Positions 45,060 through 52,727 of a DNA stretch of 64,000 nt are shown here, piece by piece. Position 1 is the first letter of the stretch. Each line of letters begins with the position of its first letter. Source of the DNA: Xanthomonas vesicatoria ATCC 35937. GTDB taxonomy: Bacteria > Pseudomonadota > Gammaproteobacteria > Xanthomonadales > Xanthomonadaceae. A program made the translations under genes and the position numbers. The DNA is taken from assembly GCF_001908725.1 (NCBI RefSeq), contig NZ_CP018725.1, positions 1,798,001 to 1,862,000 on the forward strand. The letters run 5' to 3'. The notes under the pieces were generated by a model. That model made no database searches. It was not told the origin of the DNA and saw nothing but the letters and a program-made list of their open reading frames with translations.

Positions 45060-45398
45060 AAATAACAATCTCCAAGATATAGTCTATTGCAACGCCAAGG
45101 ATAGATGCTATTTGCACCTCAGCGTGACGCAGCAATGGTAATGCTCCTCTCAATTTAGATTCACAGATTTTCTAACTGAGAAGGCATGGCATCAGAAACG
45201 AAGCTTTTGACGTTTGTGCGGTTTTCTGATTCCTGCCGGTGTGGGTGACGGAGGTGATGATGACGTCACTTTTCTGGTTGTCTGAGATTGATTCTGGGTC
45301 CTGGCATTTCGGGCCTATTCAGTAAATTCCACATAGAATTATAATTGCAACAGCAATTTCTTCTACTCAGTAGTAGTAACCTATATCTGGAGATAATA
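45060..45398. other. AT-rich spacer, no gene seen
   Basis: 339 bp of low-GC DNA between the candidate effector and the STN remnant, which diverge from it. Probably holds both promoters; no PIP box or RNA gene seen. Confidence 0.4.
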
Positions 45399-45736
45399 TT
45401 GAAAAAAATTATTACTTGCCTTGGGCTATTGACCCTTACGGCTGCATCTCAAATGGTTGATGCACAAGAGCCAAGTTTTTTATCACTGTGAAGAAAAGAA
45501 GGTGCGCATCAATATCCCTTCGATGCCACTAGGTAAAGCAGTGGAAAGGTTTACGGCGATAACCCATTGCCCAGTATCGATCGATGCGGATGAAGTTGCA
45601 AACACGGACGTGCGCGAACTACCGACTTCCTGTAAAAGGACGCATGCTCCCGTCTAATTTGTTGCGTCAGATGCTTTCAAGCACACCGCTTAAGAGTAAA
45701 AATATCCGGGGCGGATTTTCTATTTACCAAGAATAG
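45399..45736 (+). pseudogene. Stand-alone STN-domain protein, two frameshifts
   Basis: From TTG 45399 (GGAG upstream): signal peptide MKKIITCLGLLTLTAASQMV, then DAQEPS. The frame breaks in a T6 run near 45480. The second frame continues as KVRINIPSMPLGKAVERFTA, typical of the Secretin/TonB N-terminal (STN) domain. After a second break near 45630 the remainder reads VKGRMLPSNLLRQMLSSTPL and ends at 45736. Only one STN domain of about 95 residues, no receptor or secretin follows. Confidence 0.65.
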
Positions 45737-45747
45737 GGCGACGAGTT

Positions 45748-45824
45748 CAACTCTCAATTGCAACACCAAGGGTTGTGAAGGGGTCCAGGCGACTTGACCT
45801 GAGCCCTTCACCGCCAAGTGGAGT
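45748..45824 (+). mobile_element. IS30 left-end remnant (inverted relative to the 43411 copy)
   Basis: 77 bp, CAACTCTCAATTGCAACACC onward to GCCAAGTGGAG, closely matching the minus strand of 44446-44370. It is interrupted at 45825 by an IS1595 element. With the 43411 copy it brackets 1.3 kb of cargo. Confidence 0.8.
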
Positions 45825-46010
45825 TCTGATTAGCCCCGACTGTCAGCTAGCAATCGCAGGATCTGCGCCAGCCGGGGTGACGCTGTTGTCACCTGAAGCC
45901 AACGAGGGGGCGCAATGAGCATCAAGCAGTGCAGTTCCAAGCTGGATTGTCGATGCCGGAGTTCTGCGCGGCCTACGGCACGGAAGCCAAGTGCTACCGT
46001 GCATTCTACA

Positions 46011-46018
46011 AATGGCGT
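46011..46018 (+). repeat. Target-site duplication of element B, left
   Basis: AATGGCGT, repeated exactly at 47092-47099. Confidence 0.9.
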
Positions 46019-47091
46019 CCTGATTAGCCCCATCTCTCAGCCGGTCGTTGCAGGATCTGAGACGCTGCGGTCGGACAATGGTCTCACCTAGCGGCGACGG
46101 AGGTGGGACATGGCATCAATATCGTGCAGTTTCAACCGGGATTGTCGATGACCGAGTTCGTGGATCGCTACGGCACCGAAGCCAAGTGTTATCGGGCGTT
46201 GTATCGATGGCGCTGGCCGAAGGGGTTTCGCTTCCCGCAGTGCGAAGGCCGCGCACGCTCGCGCTTTCGACGCGGTGAGCAGGTGTACGACCAATGCCGT
46301 GCGTGCCCGCATCAAACCACCGTGCGTGCCGGCACGCTGTTGCAGTCCAGCAAACTGCCCTTGCGCCTGTGGATGCAGGCGATCTACCTGCTGACGTCCA
46401 GCAAGGCCAACCTGGCGGCACTGCAGTTGAAGCGGCATCTTGGAGTGGACTACAAGGCGGCCTGGCGCATGAAGCACAAGATCATGCAGGCGATCACCGA
46501 GCGCGAAGCGCCGCGAAAACTCAGCGGATTCGTGCAGATCGACGACGCTTATCTTGGCGGTGAACGCACCGGGGGCAAGCGCGGACGCGGTTCGGAGAAC
46601 AAACAGCCGTTCGTGATCGCAGTGTAAGTGGACCACAACCACGAACATCCCGTCTTTGCGGTGATCGAGCCGGTGAAGGCCTTTGACAACGCTTCGCTGA
46701 AGGACTGGATCGCGCGGCGTCTGGAACCGGGATGCGAGGTCTACAGCGACGGCCTGGCGTGCTTTCGCCGCCTGGAGGATGCCGGGCATGCTCATACCAC
46801 CCTGGACACCGGCGGTGGTCGTGCCGCAACCCAAGCCCAGGCAGCACGTTGGTTGAATGTGGTGTTGGCCAACGTCAAACGTGTGCCATCAGCGGCGCCT
46901 ACCATGCGGTGCGCCAAGCCAAATACGCGCGGCGCTACTTGGCCGAAGCGGCCTATCGATTCAACCGCCGATTTCGCCTGGAGCAGATGCTGCCGCGACT
47001 GGCGACGGCGCTGATGCGCTGCAAGCCTTGCCCAGAGCGGGTTTTACGCATGGCAAGCAACTTTCATGGCTGAGGGACGGGGCTAATCAGG
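46019..47091 (+). mobile_element. IS1595-family element B, nested in A
   Basis: 1073 bp with ends CCTGATTAGCCCC and GGGGCTAATCAGG and an 8-bp target duplication AATGGCGT, the length usual for IS1595 elements. Related to but clearly diverged from A, so not a recent copy of it. Confidence 0.9.
46103..47073 (+). pseudogene. IS1595 transposase B, nonsense and frameshift
   Basis: Reads MTEFVDRYGTEAKCYRALYR through QIDDAYLGGERTGGKRGRGS. It meets a TAA at 46625-46627 where element A has a Gln codon. It continues in frame (VIEPVKAFDNASLKDWIARR), then shifts frame near 46880 before AYHAVRQAKYARRYLAEAAY. Inactive. Confidence 0.82.
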
Positions 47092-47099
47092 AATGGCGT
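47092..47099 (+). repeat. Target-site duplication of element B, right
   Basis: AATGGCGT, identical to 46011-46018. Confidence 0.9.
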
Positions 47100-48102
47100 T
47101 GGCCGCAGGGATTTCGCTGCCCTTGCTGCGCTGGATGTGGGCGCTCGCGCTTCGAGCGCGGTGGCGCCATCTACTATCAATGCAGCGCGTACCGGCATCA
47201 GACCAGCCTGATCGCTGGCACGATGTTCCAAGGCACCAAGCTGCCGCTGCGCACATGGATGCTGGCCTTGCACCTGTTGACCTCGACCAAGACCAACATG
47301 GCCGTGCTGGAGCTGATGCATCATCTGGGCAACAACTACAAGAGTGCTTGGCGGATGAAGCACAAGATCATGCAGGTCATGGCCGAGCGCGAAGCCACGC
47401 GTCGACTATCCGGGTTCGTGCAGATCGACGATGCCTACCTCGGCGGTGAGCGCAATGGTGGCAAGGCTGGGCGCGGATCGCAGAACACGCAGCCGTTCTT
47501 GATTGCCGTGCAGACCGATGCCAATTTCACCGCGCCGAGCTTTGTGGTGATCGAGCCGGTGCGTACCTTCGACAATGCCTCGCTCACGGACTGGACTGCG
47601 CGTCGCCTGGCGCCCGAATGCGAGGTTTATACCGACGGGTTGGCCTGCTTCCGCCGGCTAGAAGATGGCGGCTACGCGCACACCAAGCTGGACACTGGCG
47701 GCGGTCGTGCTCCGACAGATGCTGCTGATGCCCGTTGGGTCACCGTGGTGCTGGGCAACCTCAAGCGCGCCATCAGCAGCGTCTATCACGCCATCGCGCA
47801 AGGCCAACACGCAAGGCGGTATCTGCCGAAGCGGCCTACCGTTTCAATCGCAGATTCCGCTTGCCAGAGATGCTGCCACGACTCGCCACGGCGATGATGC
47901 GTTGCAAGTCCTGTCCCGAGCCGGCTCTGCGGATGGCCAGCAATTTTCATAGCTGAGAAACAGGGCTACTCAGGTGCCCGCATGTGCCTGGCCAATCGAG
48001 CCATTCCTTGTGATTGCACTTCAGTTGAACAAGGTCATCGTGAGCCACCCCTGATAACTCGGACACCTGAAAGCGAGGACAATCCTCGCAGGGAGGTGTT
48101 CG

Positions 48103-48396
48103 ATGCAGAAGCGGCAGCGGTTTACAGCGGAGTTCAAGCGGGAAGCAGTGCGGTTGCTCAAGGCGGGAGATCGGCCAGCGGCCATGATCGCGCGGGAGTT
48201 AGCCATCCCGCGCAACCGGCTCTACAAGTGGGCCATGGATCTCGATGCGAAGGGCGCTGGCGCCTTTGGCGGCAGTGGCCGGCCCAAGGCCAACCCGGAT
48301 GAACTGGCCAAGCTGCAGCGCGAGAACGAGCGGCTGCGCCAAGAGAACGAGATCCTAAAAAAAGCGGCGGCGTACTTTGCGCGGGAGCTACCGTGA
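48103..48396 (+). CDS. IS3 transposase OrfA
   Basis: 97 residues. Helix-turn-helix at the N-terminus (MQKRQRFTAEFKREAVRLLK; AARELAIPRNRLYKW-like segment) and a C-terminal leucine zipper (LAKLQRENERLRQENEILKK). Binds the IS ends and is normally fused to OrfB by frameshifting; an A7-type slip site (CTAAAAAAAG) is present near 48355-48364. Confidence 0.93.
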   Translation: MQKRQRFTAEFKREAVRLLKAGDRPAAMIARELAIPRNRLYKWAMDLDAKGAGAFGGSGRPKANPDELAKLQRENERLRQENEILKKAAAYFARELP

Positions 48397-49253
48397 AGTA
48401 CGCCTGGATCCGAGATCAGCGGGGTTACCGGGTGCGTTGGCTCTGCCATGCGTTGGGCGTGTCGCCCAGCGGCTATTACGCGTGGTGCGCTCGCCGTCCG
48501 GGGCCACGCGCACAGGAGAATGCCCGGCTATTGCAGCGGATCGAGCAGTTGCACGCACAAACCCGCCAGGCGTATGGCAGCGAGCGCCTGTGGCGCGCGT
48601 TGCGTCAGCAAGGTGAGACATGCGGCCGGCATCGGGTGCGGCGCCTGCGGCAGGCACATGCGATCCGCACCAAACGGCGACAACGCTATCTGCGCACGCG
48701 CAGCACATACCAGCGTGCGGCGGTAGCGCCTAACCGGCTGGCATGGCCGTTCGTCAGTCCGGGGCCAGATCGGGTGTGGGTGGCGGACATCACCTTCATC
48801 CCGACCCGGATGGGCTGGTTGTACCTGGCGGCAGTTCTAGACATGCACAGCCGGCAGATCGCGGGCTGGGCGATGGGCCAGCGGGCCGATCAGGCGTTGG
48901 CCAGCGCTGCGCTGGCCATGGCGCTGCACCGCCGACGGCCAGCGCAGGGCGCAATCCACCATAGTGACCAGGGCACGCAATACACCAGCGGTGCATATCA
49001 GCGGCAGTTGCAAGAAGCTGGGCTGGTCGCAAGCATGAGCCGCAAGGGCATGCCTTACGACAATGCGGTGATGGAGAGCTTCTTCAGTTCGCTCAAACAG
49101 GAACTGACGCACCACGAGCGCTTCGCCAGTCTCGACGAAGCGCGCGGGAAAGTGTTCGAGTACATCGAAGTGTTCTACAACCGGCAGCGGTTGCACAGTG
49201 CGCTGGGCTATCGCTCGCCGGCCGAGTTCGAGAAGATGGCTGTTGTTCCCTAA
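48393..49253 (+). CDS. IS3 transposase OrfB (DDE integrase)
   Basis: 286 residues from GTG 48393, overlapping orfA by 4 bases. The rve core has the DDE residues in VWVADITFIPTRMGWLYLAA, HHSDQGTQYTS and PYDNAVMESFFSSLKQELTH. C-terminal YNRQRLHSALGYRSPAEFE is typical of IS3. Complete, so the element may be mobile. Confidence 0.94.
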   Translation: MKYAWIRDQRGYRVRWLCHALGVSPSGYYAWCARRPGPRAQENARLLQRIEQLHAQTRQAYGSERLWRALRQQGETCGRHRVRRLRQAHAIRTKRRQRYLRTRSTYQRAAVAPNRLAWPFVSPGPDRVWVADITFIPTRMGWLYLAAVLDMHSRQIAGWAMGQRADQALASAALAMALHRRRPAQGAIHHSDQGTQYTSGAYQRQLQEAGLVASMSRKGMPYDNAVMESFFSSLKQELTHHERFASLDEARGKVFEYIEVFYNRQRLHSALGYRSPAEFEKMAVVP

Positions 49254-49301
49254 TTAACCTGTCCGAGAAATCGGGGGTGGCTCATCGCTCGATAACGATT
49301 A

Positions 49302-52142
49302 CTACCTACGGCGGCCCCTCAGATTCCTGAGATTCTCCTTTGTGTCTGCCTCGAAGTTGTCGGCAACGTCCTTAGGGATACTCTGCTTACCCAGCGGTAT
49401 GCCGCCTGCGTCTTCCAGATTCTGGCGGATGTCGCCTTTTTTCTTCTCCTTGTCCAGTTGCACTTCTTCGTAATGCAGGCCTGCCATCACGGGAATTTTT
49501 AGCATTTCAAAAGATTTACTGATGGTGCTTCCCACTACATAGCCTTTGACCGCATCGCTGGGTTTCCCACCCTTGGTTGCTCCCTTGGTCGTGCCCTTGG
49601 TCGTGCCCTTGGTTGTTCCCTCGGTCGTACCCTTGGTTGCTCCCTCAGTCGTGCCCTTGGTTGCTCCCTTGGTTGCTCCCTCGCTCGCCGCCTTGGCAGC
49701 ACCCTCGGTTGCTCCCTTGGCTACTCCCTTGGCCGCGAGTCTGGCCGTTGGTCCACCCACTGCACCCACGACTGCACCCGCCATGTTGATACCGGCCAGC
49801 TTCCACGCAAGCGACATGTCGCCGCCTTGCAGTGCAGTGTCGAGAACCTGTGCCGCCTGCGCTTCGCCTTCCAATGCCAGCGACGCTGCGTCTGCAAACT
49901 CGCCGATCACGGGGATGCCGTTCAGCGCACTCAGGCCTACTGAAGCCCAGTCCAGAATCTTGCTGTCCCATTTGAGGAACTCATGCAGCCCCTTGCCGAC
50001 GGTGCCGATGTCCTTCTTTTTCTTCTTGATGTCAGGTTGATCGGCTTTGCCCATCAACATGTCGTCGACAGCCTTCTTCTGCTCGGGCGATGTGGCCGCG
50101 TGGGCCGGCGCCTTATCCACAGTCTTGTTGGCCGCCGTCATGTGCTCGTAGAACTGCTGAAAATCCTTGTCGCTGATCTTGCCCGAGTCGACGACATGGC
50201 CACCGCCAAAGAAGCTGTGCGGCTTCTTGTAGCCGGTGATCGAGTTGTTCAACAACCCGAACAGCAGCGGGTCAGCCGATAGCTGTTTGGCGGCGTCGCG
50301 CACGGCGGGGTCGGCTTTATCGTCATTGATGATCTTGTCGAGCTTGTCGCGGGTTACCTCCTTGCCGTCGCCGAAGAACGCGTCCCGATGGCTATTGATC
50401 GTGTCCAGCGTTTTCAGTTCGGGCGCTGTCAGGTGCATCTGCGATGCGGATTTCTGCAGGAAATCCGGGGTGCTCATGGAGCCCGAATCTCCCGCCAGCG
50501 CCGTCCACTGATCCGGATGCTCACGGAAATACTGTGCGGCGGCAATGACCTGCGGCGGACACTTTTGGGTATTGCTGTCGCCTTCGACCAGCTGCTTGAA
50601 TGCATCCTGGTTCAGGTCCTTCGGCAGATAGTCCGAGTAGCGATAGAACTCGCGCATCGCGTCGCTTTCGGTCATGACTGTCGGCTGGGCCTTGTCCGGG
50701 CTGTCCGACGCCACATAGTTCTGCGTGTAGCCTTTTGCTTGCTTGGTGGCGTACTCCGCCACCTGCGAGTGACCTGCCGAGAACTTGCTGAGGTCGCCGG
50801 ACTTGATCTTGCCACCGCATTTGCCATCGCCTTGCGAGCCGATCGCGAAGAACAACCGTGGATCGTTCTGCAGTTCCGTCAATGCCTTCTTCAGATCCGG
50901 CGGTGTCGCGGGATCGTTGATCTTCGCATCGAGATCGGCCCACGCCAGCGGCAGCTTGTCCTTGTGGCGATCGAGCGTGGTGACGATCTCCAATTCGTTC
51001 TGGGTGAGCGTGCCGCCGTCCCACGTGACCGAAGAGCCGTCGACCGGTGGCGGCAGGTCGCGGCCCTTCATTTTTTCGGGGTTGTAGGTCGCGTTCTTCC
51101 CACCCATGGCAGTGACTTGCGGATGGCGATCGGCAAAGTCGTAGAGGTTGGCCGCAATCAGCTTGCCATTGCACTTGCCCTGGTCGTCGTGGTGGTGCTT
51201 GCCGTGGCCCTGGGATGCCATGGCGAAGAACAGGCCAGGATCCTGCTGCAGGCCTTCCAGCGCTTTTTTCAGGTCGGGCGGGGTGGACGGGTCGTTGATC
51301 TTTTCGTCCAGTTTGGCGAACTCGATCGGCGTCATGTCGCGATGCTGATTGAGCGTGGAGACGATATCCAGTTGGGACTGCGTGAGCGTGCCGCCGTCCC
51401 AGGTGACCGTTGAGCCCTCTGCCGCCGGAGGCGGCGTCTTTCCAATCAATTTTTCGGGATTGAAGGTCGCGTTCTTGCCACCCATCGCAGACACCTGCGG
51501 ATGGCGGTCGGCGAAGTCGTAGAGGTTGTCGGCGATGAGTCTGCCGTTGCACTTGCCCTGGTCGTCGTGGTGGTGCTTGCCGTGGCCCTGAGATGCCATG
51601 GCGAAGAACAGGCCAGGATCCTGTTTCAAGCCTTCCAGTGCTTTTTTCAGGTCGGGCGGGGTGGACGGGTCGTTGATCTTTTCGTCGAGCTTGGCGAACT
51701 CGACCGGCATCTTGTCCCTATGCTGGTTGAGCGTGGAAACGATCTGAAGCTGCGACGGAGTCAGCGTGCCGCCGTCCCAGGTCACCGATGACCCAGGCAT
51801 GGCTGGTGGCGCGTCGTCTCCCTTGATGTCCTTGGCGTCGAACGGAGTGGGCAGCGTCGGCCACGACGTGCGTTGCTCGATCGGCTGGCCGGCTTGAATA
51901 TCGTCGGCTGAAGGTGTGCCCGGCCCCGAAACGCCGTTGCTTGGTCCGTTGCTTGGTCCGTTGCCGTAGACGGCTGCGATCAAGCGATAAATCTGTTCCA
52001 GGAACAGATTATCCATCGCCAGCAACAGATCAGAGTCGTTCATCGACGAATCGCATCCGATCAACCCCGAGGACGATGAGTCATCCATTGGAGGTAGATA
52101 CAGACCATTGGTGTTCCCGGTCGAAAGCGTGTTGAGCGACAT
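49302..52142 (-). CDS. hrpF: HrpF, T3S translocon protein, enlarged
   Basis: 946 residues from ATG 52142 (MSLNTLSTGNTNGLYLPPMD), longer than the roughly 800 residues usual for HrpF. Belongs to the HrpF/NopX family, which inserts in the plant membrane to pass effectors. The N-terminal half has three tandem units of about 120 residues, each opening with SSVTWDGGTLTQ-type sequence; units 1 and 2 are nearly identical in DNA. A fourth diverged unit begins LTAPELKTLDTINSHRD. Two C-terminal hydrophobic segments (WASVGLSALNGIPVIGEFAD; INMAGAVVGAVGGPTARLAA) are followed by an unusual KGTT/EGAT tetrapeptide array. No perfect PIP box upstream. Confidence 0.92.
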   Translation of the reverse strand: MSLNTLSTGNTNGLYLPPMDDSSSSGLIGCDSSMNDSDLLLAMDNLFLEQIYRLIAAVYGNGPSNGPSNGVSGPGTPSADDIQAGQPIEQRTSWPTLPTPFDAKDIKGDDAPPAMPGSSVTWDGGTLTPSQLQIVSTLNQHRDKMPVEFAKLDEKINDPSTPPDLKKALEGLKQDPGLFFAMASQGHGKHHHDDQGKCNGRLIADNLYDFADRHPQVSAMGGKNATFNPEKLIGKTPPPAAEGSTVTWDGGTLTQSQLDIVSTLNQHRDMTPIEFAKLDEKINDPSTPPDLKKALEGLQQDPGLFFAMASQGHGKHHHDDQGKCNGKLIAANLYDFADRHPQVTAMGGKNATYNPEKMKGRDLPPPVDGSSVTWDGGTLTQNELEIVTTLDRHKDKLPLAWADLDAKINDPATPPDLKKALTELQNDPRLFFAIGSQGDGKCGGKIKSGDLSKFSAGHSQVAEYATKQAKGYTQNYVASDSPDKAQPTVMTESDAMREFYRYSDYLPKDLNQDAFKQLVEGDSNTQKCPPQVIAAAQYFREHPDQWTALAGDSGSMSTPDFLQKSASQMHLTAPELKTLDTINSHRDAFFGDGKEVTRDKLDKIINDDKADPAVRDAAKQLSADPLLFGLLNNSITGYKKPHSFFGGGHVVDSGKISDKDFQQFYEHMTAANKTVDKAPAHAATSPEQKKAVDDMLMGKADQPDIKKKKKDIGTVGKGLHEFLKWDSKILDWASVGLSALNGIPVIGEFADAASLALEGEAQAAQVLDTALQGGDMSLAWKLAGINMAGAVVGAVGGPTARLAAKGVAKGATEGAAKAASEGATKGATKGTTEGATKGTTEGTTKGTTKGTTKGATKGGKPSDAVKGYVVGSTISKSFEMLKIPVMAGLHYEEVQLDKEKKKGDIRQNLEDAGGIPLGKQSIPKDVADNFEADTKENLRNLRGRRR
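49570..49735 (-). repeat. 12-bp tandem array in hrpF encoding (K/E)G(A/T)(T/A) units
   Basis: About 13 imperfect 12-bp units (GTTGCTCCCTTG / GTCGTGCCCTTG on the plus strand) give KGVAKGATEGAAKAASEGAT onward to GTTKGATKGG. Lies just after the second hydrophobic segment of HrpF. Prone to length variation by slippage. Confidence 0.85.
50690..51790 (-). repeat. Three tandem ~120-codon repeats in hrpF
   Basis: Unit 1 about 51430-51790, unit 2 about 51055-51430, unit 3 about 50690-51055. Units 1 and 2 share long near-identical DNA (for example around 51180-51240 and 51545-51615). Unit 3 is shorter and lacks the GHGKHHHDDQGKC segment. Confidence 0.85.
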
Positions 52143-52727
52143 GTATGCGGCCTCGCAGTGGCAAAGCAGGACAGAGCATCTGCATATGAGTAACTGCTCA
52201 TACGGCCACACGGGCATGTCTCGTGCGGCGAGCACAAATGTTGCCACCGCCAAAATCAGATGCACGCGCCGATGAACTATTTTGGCGAAAAAAACGCAGA
52301 AAACAGAATGTGTGGGCGAGGCCGTTGCCCTACATCAGCCCAAGGCAATCTGATAGACGCCGACCGAGAACGGGAGAGCGCACTACAGCCATCTGCGTCA
52401 CCCAGCAGCGTTGTTCAAGCGTGAAAGATCCAGCCTGGTGGCCAGTGCTGCGTTGGGCGCTCGTGGCACAACACAGCATCACCACGCCGCTCCGTGCACA
52501 CACAGCGCAGCAGCGGTGCTAGCGCAATACGCCACCTCCATGCGCGTGCCGCAGCGGTGCGCCACGGCATACGCGCTGCGTTCTTTATTGGCCAGCCTGC
52601 AGCTGCCTGCCCGCCAAATCGGGGCTGGCGATGTTCTGATCGGCAGCGTCTGCAAGCGGGCCGCAAGAGTTGCCCGCTATCGCCTGCAAAGCAGCGCCGT
52701 CGCGGCACGGACTAGCCGGCCGCGAAT
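52143..52727. other. 585-bp gap upstream of hrpF, no gene seen
   Basis: Should hold the hrpF promoter. A weak PIP-like pattern on the minus strand (TTCTG-N14-TTCGC, near 52284-52307) has a wrong half-site and spacing. A small palindrome TATGAG-N6-CTCATA lies near 52186. Nothing coding is evident. Confidence 0.4.

Larger units (their letters stand above)
45915..47956 (+). pseudogene. IS1595 transposase A, disrupted
   Basis: N-terminal codons 45915-46018, remainder 47092-47956. It retains the zinc-finger part (CPCCAGCGRSRF, YYQCSAYRHQTS) and the ISXO2-like DDE region (GFVQIDDAYLGGERNGGKAG, VVIEPVRTFDNASL, ECEVYTDGLACFRRL). Besides the insertion there is a 1-base loss near 47826 (ARRYL, then AAYRFNRRF in another frame). 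Confidence 0.8.
45825..47974 (+). mobile_element. IS1595-family element A, split by element B
   Basis: Ends are CTGATTAGCCCC (45826) and GGGCTACTCAGG (47974). Its transposase gene is interrupted after a YKW codon run by a second IS1595 element (46019-47091). Removing B and one 8-bp repeat restores an uninterrupted reading through YKWRWPQGFRCPCC. No target duplication of its own was seen. Confidence 0.8.
48041..49284 (+). mobile_element. IS3-family insertion sequence, apparently intact
   Basis: 1244 bp with about 27-bp inverted ends (TGAGCCACCCCTGATAACTC at left; TGAGCCACCCCCGATTTCTC on the opposite strand at right) and a 3-bp duplication TCG. Contains overlapping orfA and orfB without lesions. 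Its right end is 17 bp beyond the hrpF stop codon. Confidence 0.92.

Noticed and set aside
52284..52307. PIP-like TTCTG-N14-TTCGC upstream of hrpF (minus strand)
   Set aside because: Wrong first half-site and spacing; kept only as a remark in the gap entry.
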